Counted from the first letter of the stretch, positions 42,942 to 52,387 are shown. The stretch: DNA of 64,000 bases from Chryseobacterium sp. GVT01B (GCF_019970045.1 NZ_JAHXYI010000011.1:62001-126000); one strand, 5' to 3'. The notes: a model not told the origin generated them from the letters alone. Numbers and translations: made by a program.

Positions 42942-43031
42942 CAAAATTAGAACGACATTACAAGGATGGCCTTAACACAGTTTTAACGTTTCTTAAAAAT
43001 TTATTAAACCATATGTTAATCCATTCTTAAT
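42942..43031 (-). promoter_or_regulatory. Candidate Pho-type promoter of the susCD-phosphoesterase operon
   Basis: On the minus strand the -7 box TAATTTTG (42949-42942) matches TAnnTTTG. TTAA-core repeats (TTAAC, TTAAC, TTAAA, TTAAA, TTAAT, TTAAT) start at 42972, 42983, 42993, 43004, 43016 and 43027, spacings 11, 10, 11, 12, 11. The first starts 23 bp upstream of the -7 box, where the -33 element should be. This resembles PhoB-type direct repeats replacing -35 in other bacteria; that it is a Pho box is inference. Confidence 0.55.
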
Positions 43032-43240
43032 AACATTAGATAAATACCTAGTTAATAAATACTTAAGCAATTAAGTATTTTTAATACTATTCTACAGCTA
43101 TATTTGTTTACCTTTATTGTCTTTCTTTGAGTCAATACCACGTAAATAACATAATAAACTGATTTACAAAACAATAACACATGCTTAATTGCACTTTTTT
43201 TAAAATATCCTAGAAAAGTACGGAGCAAGTTCCTAAAAAA

Positions 43241-43272
43241 GAACAGTCTGCCCCCTAAAAGAGACAGACTGT
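43241..43272 (-). terminator. Terminator downstream of the glycerophosphodiesterase gene
   Basis: CAGTCTG/CAGACTG arms around GCCCCCTAAAAGAGA-type loop; on the minus strand TTCTTTTTT follows. It is about 140 bases past the stop codon, beyond the repeat element. Confidence 0.6.
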
Positions 43273-43292
43273 GTAAATTATTGATTATTGTT

Positions 43293-43369
43293 GAGGTGGC
43301 TGGGAAATACCTTAAACCACCCCGTCAAAAATTCTTTGAATTTTTGCCACCCCTCCGGAGGAGGGGAAT
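43293..43369. repeat. Dispersed-type hairpin repeat
   Basis: Three nested inverted repeats: GGTGG/CCACC (43295 and 43317), CAAAAATTC-TTT-GAATTTTTG (43326-43346) and CCCCTCC-GGA-GGAGGGG (43350-43366). The layout fits a dispersed intergenic repeat; only one copy is in this window. Confidence 0.55.
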
Positions 43370-43411
43370 ATTTCGTCTTTCAGATATACTATTTGTGAAA
43401 GATTTCAATCA

Positions 43412-44158
43412 TTATTTATTCTTTAACTGATCCGGAATATTGGTTGTAACAAATCCTATTCCTTGCTTTTTCAATTCATCGTATACGGCAACATCATTTA
43501 CGGTCCATGAATTGGTAATTAATCCTAATGTTTTTGCTTCAGCAATCCAGGTTGGATTTTTCTGGAAAACACTGTAATGATAATCCATACCATCCAATCC
43601 TTCTTTTTTGATCTGTTCAGGAGAAAGCTCACCGTTCAGATACTGAACTTTAAAGGCTGGAGCCAGTTTTTTGATCTCTTTACAGATATTCAGGCTGAAT
43701 GAAATAAACTCACTCTGAGATTCCAGCTTCATGTCTTTGATCATTTTGATTGTTTTCTGCGTGATTTCATTTTCAATTTCCGGAGTCTTTGCTGGTTTGA
43801 TCTCAACGATCAGTTTCAAAGATTTATCTTTTTTTCCCTGTTTTAAATAATCTTTTAATGTTGGGAATTTTTCTCCATTGGATAATTTCAATGCTTCCAG
43901 TTCTTTGAATGTAGCTTCAGAAATTTCCATTTTACCATGATGTTCATCGTGATTAATCACCAATACACCATCTTTTGTCATTCTTACATCAAATTCAGAC
44001 CCATATATTTTTAATTTCTGGGCATTTTCCAATGATTGAATTGAGTTCTCCGTTGTAGGAGGCTGAGTCTGGAAATATCCTCTATGGGCAATAATCTGGG
44101 TTTGTGCTTTCATCATAACTGTACTTAAAACTGCTAACCCTAAGATAAAATTTTTCAT
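43412..44158 (-). CDS. Exported glycerophosphodiester phosphodiesterase
   Basis: The 248-residue protein has a signal peptide (MKNFILGLAVLSTVMMKAQ) and a GDPD TIM-barrel domain: HRGYFQTQPPTTENS at the start, EFDVRMTKDGVLVINHDE with the catalytic acidic pair and His, and late ITNSWTVND. It should hydrolyse glycerophosphodiesters to glycerol-3-phosphate and an alcohol in the periplasm, releasing phosphorus from lipid headgroups. It follows the TonB receptor gene by 168 bases on the same strand and is likely to cooperate with it. Confidence 0.9.
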   Translation of the reverse strand: MKNFILGLAVLSTVMMKAQTQIIAHRGYFQTQPPTTENSIQSLENAQKLKIYGSEFDVRMTKDGVLVINHDEHHGKMEISEATFKELEALKLSNGEKFPTLKDYLKQGKKDKSLKLIVEIKPAKTPEIENEITQKTIKMIKDMKLESQSEFISFSLNICKEIKKLAPAFKVQYLNGELSPEQIKKEGLDGMDYHYSVFQKNPTWIAEAKTLGLITNSWTVNDVAVYDELKKQGIGFVTTNIPDQLKNK

Positions 44159-44233
44159 AATATAATTTAAATTATTAAAAATAAAGTTGTGAAACTTCCT
44201 GATAAAGGTAGTTATTAATAAATGAAAACCACA

Positions 44234-44304
44234 AAGACATAAAAGATTTACGGATTACAGCTAAGTGAGATTTACAATAGCTGACTCATTTTCTTTTATG
44301 TCTT
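44234..44304. repeat. Short inverted-repeat element between GDPD and TonB receptor genes
   Basis: AAGACATAAAAGA (44234-44246) and TCTTTTATGTCTT (44292-44304) are perfect 13-bp inverted repeats, preceded by AACCACA like the larger element at 36605. It could also be an intercistronic terminator. Confidence 0.55.
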
Positions 44305-44326
44305 CAATGATTGAAAAAGATAATTA

Positions 44327-47300
44327 TTAGAAGGAATACTTCGCACCGATCTGAATCTGGTATGGATTTCCAGACATTGGAACCAAACCTCCTCCACTTA
44401 CGTTTTTGGTATATTCATACTGCATGGTATCCTTGTTAAATCTGGTTACTTTATACAGGGAAGTATTTCCATATGAGTTGTTTACACCCCATTCTTTATT
44501 AAGCAGGTTCGCCACATTGAAGATATCTACAGAAAGTTCAAAAGCTCCTACTTTATCAAATTTAATTTTTTTCGCTACACGAACGTCCCAAACTCCATAG
44601 AAACCGTTTTTACCTCCGTTACGTTCTGCAATTTTTCCGTTGTATTCGTTGATATAATCTTTCAGAGCCTGTCCTACCTGTGGATCATCCAAAACGGATT
44701 GCGTAAGATTCGGGAAGATAAAAGCAAGGTCATTGGAATCTACGAAATCACCATTGATGTTTCCTCCTGTTGTTGCTGAGAAACGGGTTCCTCCGATTCC
44801 TGAATATCTGATCCCTAATGTAAATCCGGCGATTGTAGGAGAGTTTCCATAGATCACGACTTTATTTCTGAATTGGTTATCAGAATAGGTCATTCTTAAA
44901 TCTCTCGGATCGCTCTGAATCATGGTGGATAATGTTGCAGAGTTGGCTACGTTTCCGTTGTAAGAAGTATTGTCTTTGATATCAGACCATGTATAACTTG
45001 CGGTGATTTCTCCATCTTTCCAGTAACGGTAACTTGTATCTATTACGAATGAAAACTGGTTTACTTTACCATCACTCACCAACTCCAGTACTCTTCCGAA
45101 ATTATTATTGATTCTTCCCTGTTTCCAGTCGAAGCTTACACTATTATTGGCATTATTGGTAATAGCACCTGTAGGAATAAATACTCCTCTTCCGCCTTCA
45201 TTAGCTAATGTGAAGAAAGGATTGGCTACCATGTTTCTGTCATAGTAAAAATAATTATTTCTACCTAAAGCCATATATCCTGCGATCCCTGCTCTGAACC
45301 TTTCATTAAAGAAATGGGTATAAGAAATATTGGCTTTATAAACAATTGGGATTTTTGCATCCTTACCCGTATAGTTAATGGTTGGAATCTGGTACTGGGA
45401 AAGAGACGGAGCAGAGTTATAATCATTTCTGTAGCTGTTGAAATCCGGGAACGGAACATCTTTACCCGTTACATCCACTGTAGCCAGATGCTTTCCATCA
45501 AATACAAGGTTGTTAATGATCATATAGTTGTTGATATCTGAAGAGAAAATTCCGGCTCCGAACTTCAGGAAGTCCTTATTTCCTTCATTGATGTTCCAGT
45601 CAAACTGGAATCTTGGCTGGATCACAAATGATTTGATTTGATTATCGGTTCTGATTCCCATTTCATCAAACAGTTTCTGGTTGAATTTTGCTTTCGGATA
45701 ACCTCCGTAATCTAATCTTATACCAGCCATTAAATCAAGACCTTTGGCCACTTTAGTCTGAAACTGCCCATAAAGACCGATGTTCCAGATATTTGATCTT
45801 ACAGACGGATCTTCCATTAAAGGAACTTCTCTGTAGAATCGGTAAGGAGTCATTGCGTCAAAATTGCTCATTCCCTGGAAATGGAATCTTCCGTTCACTT
45901 CACTTCCATATATAGATTTTGCTGATGTATACATAAGATCAGCCCCAAATGTATATTTTACTTTATCTGTGTTGTAATATAAGTTATCTACAATTTGAAA
46001 CACATTATTTGTAAAACCTTCCTGAGCAAAGCGGTGCCCTCCGAACTGAATATTCGTAGATCCTGCACTGGAAGATACTCCTTCAACAATAGCTCTTGGA
46101 ACAGGTTTTCCTAATTGATTATTTTGATAACTGTCCTGGAAAGTATAAAGATACTGCGCCTTTAATTCATTGGTTAAATTAGGCTGCAAATTTGATCTTA
46201 AGGTTAATAACAAACTGTTGTCAAGGTTTTTATCATTTCCGTAAGATTCAAAGAAATTGATATTGGTATTATCACCAAGACCGTTTTTATTTAGATCGTA
46301 AGTAAAGTTATTCCTAAGCGTTAATAAGTTCTTTTCATTGATCTGCCAGTCAAGACGTAAGAAGGCAGCATCAGAGTTTCTTACTTTATCAAACGTTCCA
46401 AATTGCGGACCGCTTCCTACCCCATATTTTGCTCTGGCAATATCCACAAACTGATTAAGCGTCTGCGTAGTAGTATTGAATCTCTTCTCGTCATCCGGAG
46501 ATTTGATATCTGCAATCACCAAAGGTCTTGAATCCAGCTGATGATCCCATGCTACGAAGAAATGTAATTTATTTTTAATAATTGGTCCTCCCAATGAAAA
46601 TCCGAACTGAGAAGTAGAGAAATCATTATCTCTTTTGTTTCCTCTGATGTCATACGGACTGGAAAGCCAGTTAGTTCTTAAATATTCCCAGGCACTTCCA
46701 GAAAATTTATTGGTTCCTGATTTGGTAACAGCACTTACGGTTCCACCTCCGCTTCTTCCCAATGTCACATCATATTGGTTGGTTGTAATTTTGAATTCAC
46801 GTACTGCTTCAATAGAAATAGAGAAAGGAGCACCGCTTCGGCTGGTAGTGGATCCTGCAGAAGTTGGATTTTTTGCAGTCATCCCGTCAATCGTAAAGTT
46901 GGTGGAAGATCCAAGCTGTCCTGAAAGGTTTCCTCCTTTTCCGCTTAATGGTGACAGTTCAGCAAGGTTGGTAAAGTTTCGGCCGTTCACGGGAAGTATG
47001 CTGATGTTTTTTGCAGAGATTGCTGTAGCTGCTCCAAGGTTTCCGATCTTGTTTTTAAGGTTTCCGGTAATTTTTACTTCTTCAATAGTCTTTTCGTTCC
47101 CAAGATCCATATTCACGGTAACCTGATCTCCGAAGTTCACATTGTAACCTTCTTTTTTATCATCGTTTACAATAACTGTATAAGGCCCGCCAAGAGGTAT
47201 TTCCTTAAAGATATATTCTCCTTTTGAGTTGGTTTCCGTTTCCGTTCTGAATCCTGTAGATTCGTTCACGATCGTTACTTTCACTTTTTCCTGAGCCGTA

Positions 47301-47410
47301 CTTCCCGGCCCGGTAACTTTCCCTACAATAGAAGCCTGCGTGGTCTGTGCATACGCCATTGTTCCAAGCCCTAAAAACAATAATCCCAGTACAATCTTTA
47401 CTTTTTTCAT
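44327..47410 (-). CDS. TonB-dependent receptor, Oar-like, with N-terminal carboxypeptidase-regulatory domain
   Basis: The 1027-residue protein has a signal peptide (MKKVKIVLGLLFLGLGTMAYA), a beta-sandwich regulatory domain (about residues 25-110; SIVGKVTGPGSTAQEKVKV ... YIFKEIPLGGPYTV), a plug domain (ISILPVNGRNFTNLAELSP ... NFTIDGMTAKN) and a large barrel ending with the aromatic GAKYSF. It is of the Oar-type group of TonB receptors. The transported ligand is unknown; linkage with a glycerophosphodiesterase and a Pho-like promoter suggests a phosphorus compound. Confidence 0.88.
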   Translation of the reverse strand: MKKVKIVLGLLFLGLGTMAYAQTTQASIVGKVTGPGSTAQEKVKVTIVNESTGFRTETETNSKGEYIFKEIPLGGPYTVIVNDDKKEGYNVNFGDQVTVNMDLGNEKTIEEVKITGNLKNKIGNLGAATAISAKNISILPVNGRNFTNLAELSPLSGKGGNLSGQLGSSTNFTIDGMTAKNPTSAGSTTSRSGAPFSISIEAVREFKITTNQYDVTLGRSGGGTVSAVTKSGTNKFSGSAWEYLRTNWLSSPYDIRGNKRDNDFSTSQFGFSLGGPIIKNKLHFFVAWDHQLDSRPLVIADIKSPDDEKRFNTTTQTLNQFVDIARAKYGVGSGPQFGTFDKVRNSDAAFLRLDWQINEKNLLTLRNNFTYDLNKNGLGDNTNINFFESYGNDKNLDNSLLLTLRSNLQPNLTNELKAQYLYTFQDSYQNNQLGKPVPRAIVEGVSSSAGSTNIQFGGHRFAQEGFTNNVFQIVDNLYYNTDKVKYTFGADLMYTSAKSIYGSEVNGRFHFQGMSNFDAMTPYRFYREVPLMEDPSVRSNIWNIGLYGQFQTKVAKGLDLMAGIRLDYGGYPKAKFNQKLFDEMGIRTDNQIKSFVIQPRFQFDWNINEGNKDFLKFGAGIFSSDINNYMIINNLVFDGKHLATVDVTGKDVPFPDFNSYRNDYNSAPSLSQYQIPTINYTGKDAKIPIVYKANISYTHFFNERFRAGIAGYMALGRNNYFYYDRNMVANPFFTLANEGGRGVFIPTGAITNNANNSVSFDWKQGRINNNFGRVLELVSDGKVNQFSFVIDTSYRYWKDGEITASYTWSDIKDNTSYNGNVANSATLSTMIQSDPRDLRMTYSDNQFRNKVVIYGNSPTIAGFTLGIRYSGIGGTRFSATTGGNINGDFVDSNDLAFIFPNLTQSVLDDPQVGQALKDYINEYNGKIAERNGGKNGFYGVWDVRVAKKIKFDKVGAFELSVDIFNVANLLNKEWGVNNSYGNTSLYKVTRFNKDTMQYEYTKNVSGGGLVPMSGNPYQIQIGAKYSF

Positions 47411-47512
47411 TTCTTCCGAAGATCTTTATGATTAATTTTTTGATGTTCGCCAGGAAACCTCTTTGATTTTCATGTTAATAGATCATGTTGAGGTTTCTTT
47501 CAATCAGATGTG

Positions 47513-47592
47513 CAAAGGTATTTTGACTTTAAGGGCTGGGTGTTTAAGAAAGTTTTAACATTTTTTTAATTAAATCAGAACGTTATGTTAAA
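47513..47592 (-). promoter_or_regulatory. Candidate Pho-type promoter of the TonB receptor-GDPD genes
   Basis: On the minus strand the -7 box is TACCTTTG (47520-47513). TTAA-core repeats start at 47544 (TTAAG), 47555 (TTAAC), 47566 (TTAAT) and 47588 (TTAAA): spacings 11, 11 and 22. The first lies 24 bp upstream of the -7 box, almost as in the susC promoter (23 bp). The GTTAAaact sequence is shared by both on the coding strand. Confidence 0.55.
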
Positions 47593-47707
47593 TTACTTTA
47601 AACACACGTTTTATTTCTAACAGAACCAAGCTGTTAAGACATATTACGTATTTTTAATTTTCCTGTACTATTTAATTCTGTTATTTTTTTAATGCAATTA
47701 CTTTAGT

Positions 47708-47715
47708 TATTTTTG
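47708..47715 (+). promoter_or_regulatory. -7 box of ligA
   Basis: TATTTTTG, a match to TAnnTTTG, lies 20 bases before the ligA ATG. No clear -33. Confidence 0.5.
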
Positions 47716-47734
47716 CTCAAAAGATAGAAACCCA

Positions 47735-49738
47735 ATGTCTGAAAACATTCAACAAAAGATAGAGCAGCTCCGCAAAGAGCTTCACCAGCATAACGAAAAC
47801 TATTATCAACTGGATACTCCCACTATTACGGATTTTGAATTCGATATGCTTCTTCAGGAACTTCAGGATCTGGAGGCAAAGTACCCGGAATTTTATGATG
47901 AGAACTCGCCTACGGTACGTGTAGGTGGTGGTGTTACCAAGGTTTTCCCAACCATTCAGCATAAATTCAGAATGTATTCACTGGATAACTCCTATGATTT
48001 TGACGATCTGGAAGACTGGGAAAAAAGAATCATTAAAACGATTGAAGATCCTGTAGAATTTGTTGCTGAGCTAAAGTATGACGGTGCCTCCATTTCTATT
48101 CTTTATGAAAACGGAAAACTTTCACAGGCGGTTACCCGTGGTGACGGCTTCCAGGGAGATGAGATTACCCCGAATGTACGTACCATTTCAGATATTCCTT
48201 TGACATTAAAAGGTGATTTCCCAGCTCAGTTTTTTATGCGTGGAGAAATTTATCTGACAAGAAAAAACTTTGATAAAATCAATAAGCTCCGTGAAGAAGA
48301 AGGCCTTGATCCCTTCATGAATCCAAGAAATACAGCCAGCGGAAGTTTGAAAATGCAGGACAGCGCTGAGGTAAGAAAACGCGGACTTTCTTCTGTACTG
48401 TATCAGTTTATTTCTGAGGATATCCCAGCAGAAACCCATTGGGAACTGCTTCAGAAAGCACAAAGCTGGGGCTTCAAAACATCTCAGCAAGCAAAATTAT
48501 GTAAAACAATGGCTGAGGTACAGGAGTTTATTACTTTCTGGGACACAGAACGTCATAACCTTCCTTTTGAAATTGATGGAATTGTTTTAAAAGTGAATTC
48601 ATTACAACAGCAGAGACAGCTTGGTTATACAGCCAAATCTCCGCGTTGGGCGATGGCTTATAAATTTAAAGCAGAAAAAGTAGAGACAGAACTTCAAAGT
48701 GTTTCTTATCAGGTGGGGAGAACGGGTGCCATCACCCCTGTTGCCAATCTTAAACCTGTTTTACTGGCTGGAACCATCGTAAAAAGAGCTTCTCTTCATA
48801 ATGAGGATATTATCAAGAAACTGGATCTTCATGAACATGATTTCGTGTATGTAGAAAAAGGAGGTGAAATTATTCCAAAAATTGTAGGGGTAAACACGGA
48901 TAAAAGAACGAAAGAGAGCAAAGAAATAGAATATATCAAACATTGTCCTGAATGTGGTACCGAGTTAATAAAAATTGAAGATCAGGCCATTCATTTCTGT
49001 CCGAATGAACTTCACTGCCCGCCACAGGTGGTAGGAAGAATGATTCATTATGTTTCCAGAAAAGCCTTGAATATTGACAACCTTGGAAGTGAAACCATTG
49101 AACAGTTGTACAGAGAGAAACTGATCGAAAACCCTGCAGATTTCTATGTTTTGACGAAAGAACAGCTTCTTCCATTGGAAAGAATGGCTGAGAAATCAGC
49201 TCAGAACATCATCTCAGGAATTGAGAAATCCAAAGAAATTGCTTTTGAAAAGGTATTATACGGAATCGGAATCAAACATGTGGGAGAAACGGTTGCCAAG
49301 AAACTGGTCAAAAACTTCCCTACTATTGAAGAATTAAAGAATGCTACTGTTGAAGAACTTTGCCAGGTAGAAGATATCGGGACTAAAATTGCAATCAGCA
49401 TCGTTGATTTCTTCCAGAATTCTGAAAACGTATTGATGATAGAACGTTTAAAATCTTACGGAGTACAGCTTGAAAAAGGAGAAAGTACCAATGAAGTTTT
49501 ATCCAACGTTCTGGAGGGAAAAACATTCCTTTTCACCGGAAAATTGTCTTTATTCACGAGAGAATCTGCTGAGGAAATGGTAGAAAAGCATGGCGGGAAA
49601 AATATTTCTGCGGTTTCGAAAAACCTCAACTATCTTGTGGTAGGTGAAAAAGCCGGAAGCAAGCTGAAAAAAGCTCAGGATATCGGAACAATTACAATTC
49701 TGGATGAGCAGCAGTTTCTGGATTTGATTGAAAAATAA
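47735..49738 (+). CDS. ligA: NAD-dependent DNA ligase
   Basis: The 667-residue enzyme shows all LigA domains: the NAD-binding Ia region, adenylation domain with the active-site Lys in KYDGAS near residue 115, OB-fold, four-cysteine zinc finger (CPECGTEL ... CPNELHCP), helix-hairpin-helix repeats (GIKHVGET and VEDIGTKIA), and a C-terminal BRCT domain (GKTFLFTGKLS ... LVVGEKAGSKLKKA). It seals nicks in replication and repair. Length agrees with the family (about 670). Confidence 0.97.
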   Translation: MSENIQQKIEQLRKELHQHNENYYQLDTPTITDFEFDMLLQELQDLEAKYPEFYDENSPTVRVGGGVTKVFPTIQHKFRMYSLDNSYDFDDLEDWEKRIIKTIEDPVEFVAELKYDGASISILYENGKLSQAVTRGDGFQGDEITPNVRTISDIPLTLKGDFPAQFFMRGEIYLTRKNFDKINKLREEEGLDPFMNPRNTASGSLKMQDSAEVRKRGLSSVLYQFISEDIPAETHWELLQKAQSWGFKTSQQAKLCKTMAEVQEFITFWDTERHNLPFEIDGIVLKVNSLQQQRQLGYTAKSPRWAMAYKFKAEKVETELQSVSYQVGRTGAITPVANLKPVLLAGTIVKRASLHNEDIIKKLDLHEHDFVYVEKGGEIIPKIVGVNTDKRTKESKEIEYIKHCPECGTELIKIEDQAIHFCPNELHCPPQVVGRMIHYVSRKALNIDNLGSETIEQLYREKLIENPADFYVLTKEQLLPLERMAEKSAQNIISGIEKSKEIAFEKVLYGIGIKHVGETVAKKLVKNFPTIEELKNATVEELCQVEDIGTKIAISIVDFFQNSENVLMIERLKSYGVQLEKGESTNEVLSNVLEGKTFLFTGKLSLFTRESAEEMVEKHGGKNISAVSKNLNYLVVGEKAGSKLKKAQDIGTITILDEQQFLDLIEK

Positions 49739-49762
49739 CAATTATTTTTAATAATTATTTAC

Positions 49763-49800
49763 TAAACCATTAAGATATTCCTCTTAATGGTTTATTTTTG
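49763..49800 (+). terminator. Terminator of ligA overlapping the next promoter
   Basis: TAAACCATTAAGA/TCTTAATGGTTTA perfect 13-base arms with a six-base loop, followed by TTTTTG. The tail also forms TATTTTTG (49793-49800), a -7 box match for the next gene, so terminator and promoter share bases. Confidence 0.8.
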
Positions 49801-49838
49801 TTTTCAAATTACAACAAATAACCATTAACTAATAATAC

Positions 49839-52337
49839 ATGAAAAAAATCTACCTCATCATTTCTATGATGATTTTTGCAGTGTTTCAGGCGCAAAATGT
49901 GAATATTCCTGACACGGCTTTTAAGAACTTTTTGTTAACAGCTAATTACAGCAATGGCTATGCAAAGGATCAGTATGGAAACAGTATTCCCGTTGACACC
50001 AATAATGATGGTATCATTCAGCAAAGTGAAGCTAACAATGTGGTAAAACTATCTGATCTTTATTATGGAAACAGATCCTATATACAATCTATTGAAGGAA
50101 TTAAAAGCTTTACTAATTTAACAGAATTATATCTTTTTGGTACTTCTGTTTCTGCAGTTGATTTAAGTAATATGACTAGCCTGATTGCTTTATCAGTAAC
50201 TACGAATCCGCAATTAGCGTCACTTAATATTTCAGGTTGTACATCATTGGTAACGATGACCTCCGAAAATAATAATATTATGAACTACAATCTGCAGAGC
50301 AATTCATTGAAAACTTTATATATCAGCAATTTAAATTCTACTCAGCCTATCAATAGCATTAATCTTAGCCTTTGCCCTAATCTGAAGTCTTTGGAGATCA
50401 ATAAGACCAATATTCAATCTTTGGATTTTAGTAATATGAGTAATCTGGAATGGCTTCAAATAAGGAACAGTTCTTCAACCAATAGTATTAATTTAACAGG
50501 TTGTACGAATCTTAATAATCTGGGAATTTATAGCTGCAGCGCTTTAACAACACTTCAGTTACATAATCTACAAAACCTAGATACTGTATATCTTTCACAA
50601 AGCCCGATCTCCACATTATCTCTGGTCGGTACAACGAACATAGAGTCTCTTGGGTTACAATCTACAGGTCTGACAGCTATAGATCTTTCCATTTTTCCAG
50701 CTTTAAGACAGTTTGGTACTTTAAATAATAATCTTACAACACTGGATTTAAGTATGAATCCTTTATTGGAAAACATCACGATCTATGACAATGCACTTCT
50801 GAAAAATATTAATCTGAAAAGTGGAGGAACTGTATTGAACGTCACATCATGGTTTCATATAAATAATAATAATCCTAATCTTAAATATATTTGCTGTGAT
50901 GATGGTGATTTCGCAGCGATCAGTAATTATTTATCTTCTTATTCTCTCAATACTATTAATTTAAATTCATATTGTTCATTCACACCGGGTGGTACTTATT
51001 ATAAAGTTAATGGTACTACAAAATACGATATTAATGGCAATGGCTGTGATCTTAATGATGTTAACAAACCTTTCCAAAAATTTTCGATTACAAGCGGTTC
51101 TGTTTCCGGAAATATGATTGCTGATTCATCAGGAAATTATTCTATTCCTTTACAAACAGGTGCTCATACAATTACGCCAATTTCAGAAAATCCAGCCTAT
51201 TGGACCATATCTCCAAGTACTTTAACAGTAAACTTTCCTGCACAAACAAGCCCTTTGAATCAAAATTTCTGCTTAACAGCGAACGGAACTCATAATGATC
51301 TTGAAGTCATGATTATTCCTGTAACAGCTGCTATTCCAGGATTTGATACCAAATACAAAATTGTTTACAAAAACAAAGGAACTGTGGCCCAATCAGGAAA
51401 TATTGTTTTCAATTTCAACGACAATCTGATGAATTACATGAATGCAACAGTTGCTCCGGATACACAATCTACTGGTATTTTAACATGGAATTTCAACAAT
51501 CTTCTTCCTCTTGAAACCAGAGAAGTCACCGTAACACTGAAATTAAATACCCCAACACAGACTCCATCGTTAAACAGCGGTGATATTCTGCATTACACAG
51601 CACAAATCAATGGAGCTGCTGATGAAACGCCTTTGGACAACAATTTCACGTTGAACCAATCGGTAGTCAATTCTTTTGACCCGAATGATAAGACTTGTCT
51701 GGAAGGAACTACTATTACGCAAACCCAGGTTGGAGATTATGTGCATTATCTGATCAGGTTTGAAAACACAGGTACCGCAAATGCACAGAATATTGTGGTA
51801 AAGGATGTTATTGATACTTCTAAATTTGACATATCAAGTTTAGTTGCATTGAACGGAAGTCACAATTTTGTAGCAAGAATTACCAATCCGAATACGGTAG
51901 AGTTCATCTTTGAAAACATCCAACTGCCTTTTGATGATGCGAATAATGACGGTTATGTTTCGTTTAAAATCAAAACAAAATCTACCTTAAATCTTGGAGA
52001 CAGCTTCAGTAATACAGCCAGAATCTATTTTGATTACAATCATCCGATTATTACCAATACTTACACCACAAGCGTTCAGAATGTATTAGCAATAGCAGAA
52101 GCCAATAAGGAAAATACTATTATTTCTGTTTATCCGAATCCGGTAAGAGATATTCTAAATATTCAATCTAAAAATGAAATTATAAAAGCTGAAATCTATG
52201 ATGCAGTCGGAAGAATTATCAGTTCAACAAATGTAAAAGGAAACTCAATTCCTGTTTATGGACTTTCTAAAGGAAACTATATTCTCAAAGTTTTCACGAG
52301 AGATCATGCAATTGTACAGAAGTTTATCAAAGAGTAA
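49839..52337 (+). CDS. Secreted T9SS protein with leucine-rich repeats and type A sorting domain
   Basis: The 832-residue protein has a signal peptide (MKKIYLIISMMIFAVFQAQ), irregular leucine-rich repeats at about residues 65-345 (for example LTELYLFGTSVSAVDLSNM), a beta domain, then the VNSFDPNDKTCLEG ... NTARIYFDYNHPIITN region seen in many T9SS proteins (DUF11-like/DUF7619), and a type A sorting domain (ISVYPNPVRDILNI ... LSKGNYILKVF). It should be exported to the surface and bind a partner through the LRR part; the ligand is unknown. A hairpin terminator follows. Confidence 0.87.
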   Translation: MKKIYLIISMMIFAVFQAQNVNIPDTAFKNFLLTANYSNGYAKDQYGNSIPVDTNNDGIIQQSEANNVVKLSDLYYGNRSYIQSIEGIKSFTNLTELYLFGTSVSAVDLSNMTSLIALSVTTNPQLASLNISGCTSLVTMTSENNNIMNYNLQSNSLKTLYISNLNSTQPINSINLSLCPNLKSLEINKTNIQSLDFSNMSNLEWLQIRNSSSTNSINLTGCTNLNNLGIYSCSALTTLQLHNLQNLDTVYLSQSPISTLSLVGTTNIESLGLQSTGLTAIDLSIFPALRQFGTLNNNLTTLDLSMNPLLENITIYDNALLKNINLKSGGTVLNVTSWFHINNNNPNLKYICCDDGDFAAISNYLSSYSLNTINLNSYCSFTPGGTYYKVNGTTKYDINGNGCDLNDVNKPFQKFSITSGSVSGNMIADSSGNYSIPLQTGAHTITPISENPAYWTISPSTLTVNFPAQTSPLNQNFCLTANGTHNDLEVMIIPVTAAIPGFDTKYKIVYKNKGTVAQSGNIVFNFNDNLMNYMNATVAPDTQSTGILTWNFNNLLPLETREVTVTLKLNTPTQTPSLNSGDILHYTAQINGAADETPLDNNFTLNQSVVNSFDPNDKTCLEGTTITQTQVGDYVHYLIRFENTGTANAQNIVVKDVIDTSKFDISSLVALNGSHNFVARITNPNTVEFIFENIQLPFDDANNDGYVSFKIKTKSTLNLGDSFSNTARIYFDYNHPIITNTYTTSVQNVLAIAEANKENTIISVYPNPVRDILNIQSKNEIIKAEIYDAVGRIISSTNVKGNSIPVYGLSKGNYILKVFTRDHAIVQKFIKE

Positions 52338-52352
52338 GCTCACGAATGCTAT

Positions 52353-52387
52353 AAAAAAAGCTGCGAATAATTTTCGCTGCTTTTTTT
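52353..52387 (+). terminator. Terminator of the LRR protein gene
   Basis: AAAAAAAGC-t-GCGAA pairs with TTCGC-t-GCTTTTTTT, with one mismatch; a T-run follows. Its symmetry lets it serve the convergent gene too. Confidence 0.75.

Larger units (their letters stand above)
42950..43411. other. Intergenic region with candidate operator, terminator and repeat
   Basis: From right to left on the minus strand: the GDPD terminator (43241-43272), a repeat element (43293-43369), and the candidate Pho operator at the susC side. The remainder is AT-rich with further TTAA tracts (43052, 43063, 43071). No gene seen. Confidence 0.5.
47411..47734. other. Divergent intergenic region between TonB receptor and ligA
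   Basis: Contains the candidate Pho-type promoter of the receptor (47513-47592) and the ligA -7 box (47708-47715). No gene seen. Confidence 0.6.

Noticed and set aside
50555..50779. Minus-strand ORF within the LRR protein gene, and similar antisense ORFs across the T9SS genes
   Set aside because: All lie opposite well-supported secreted proteins and show no domain or promoter.
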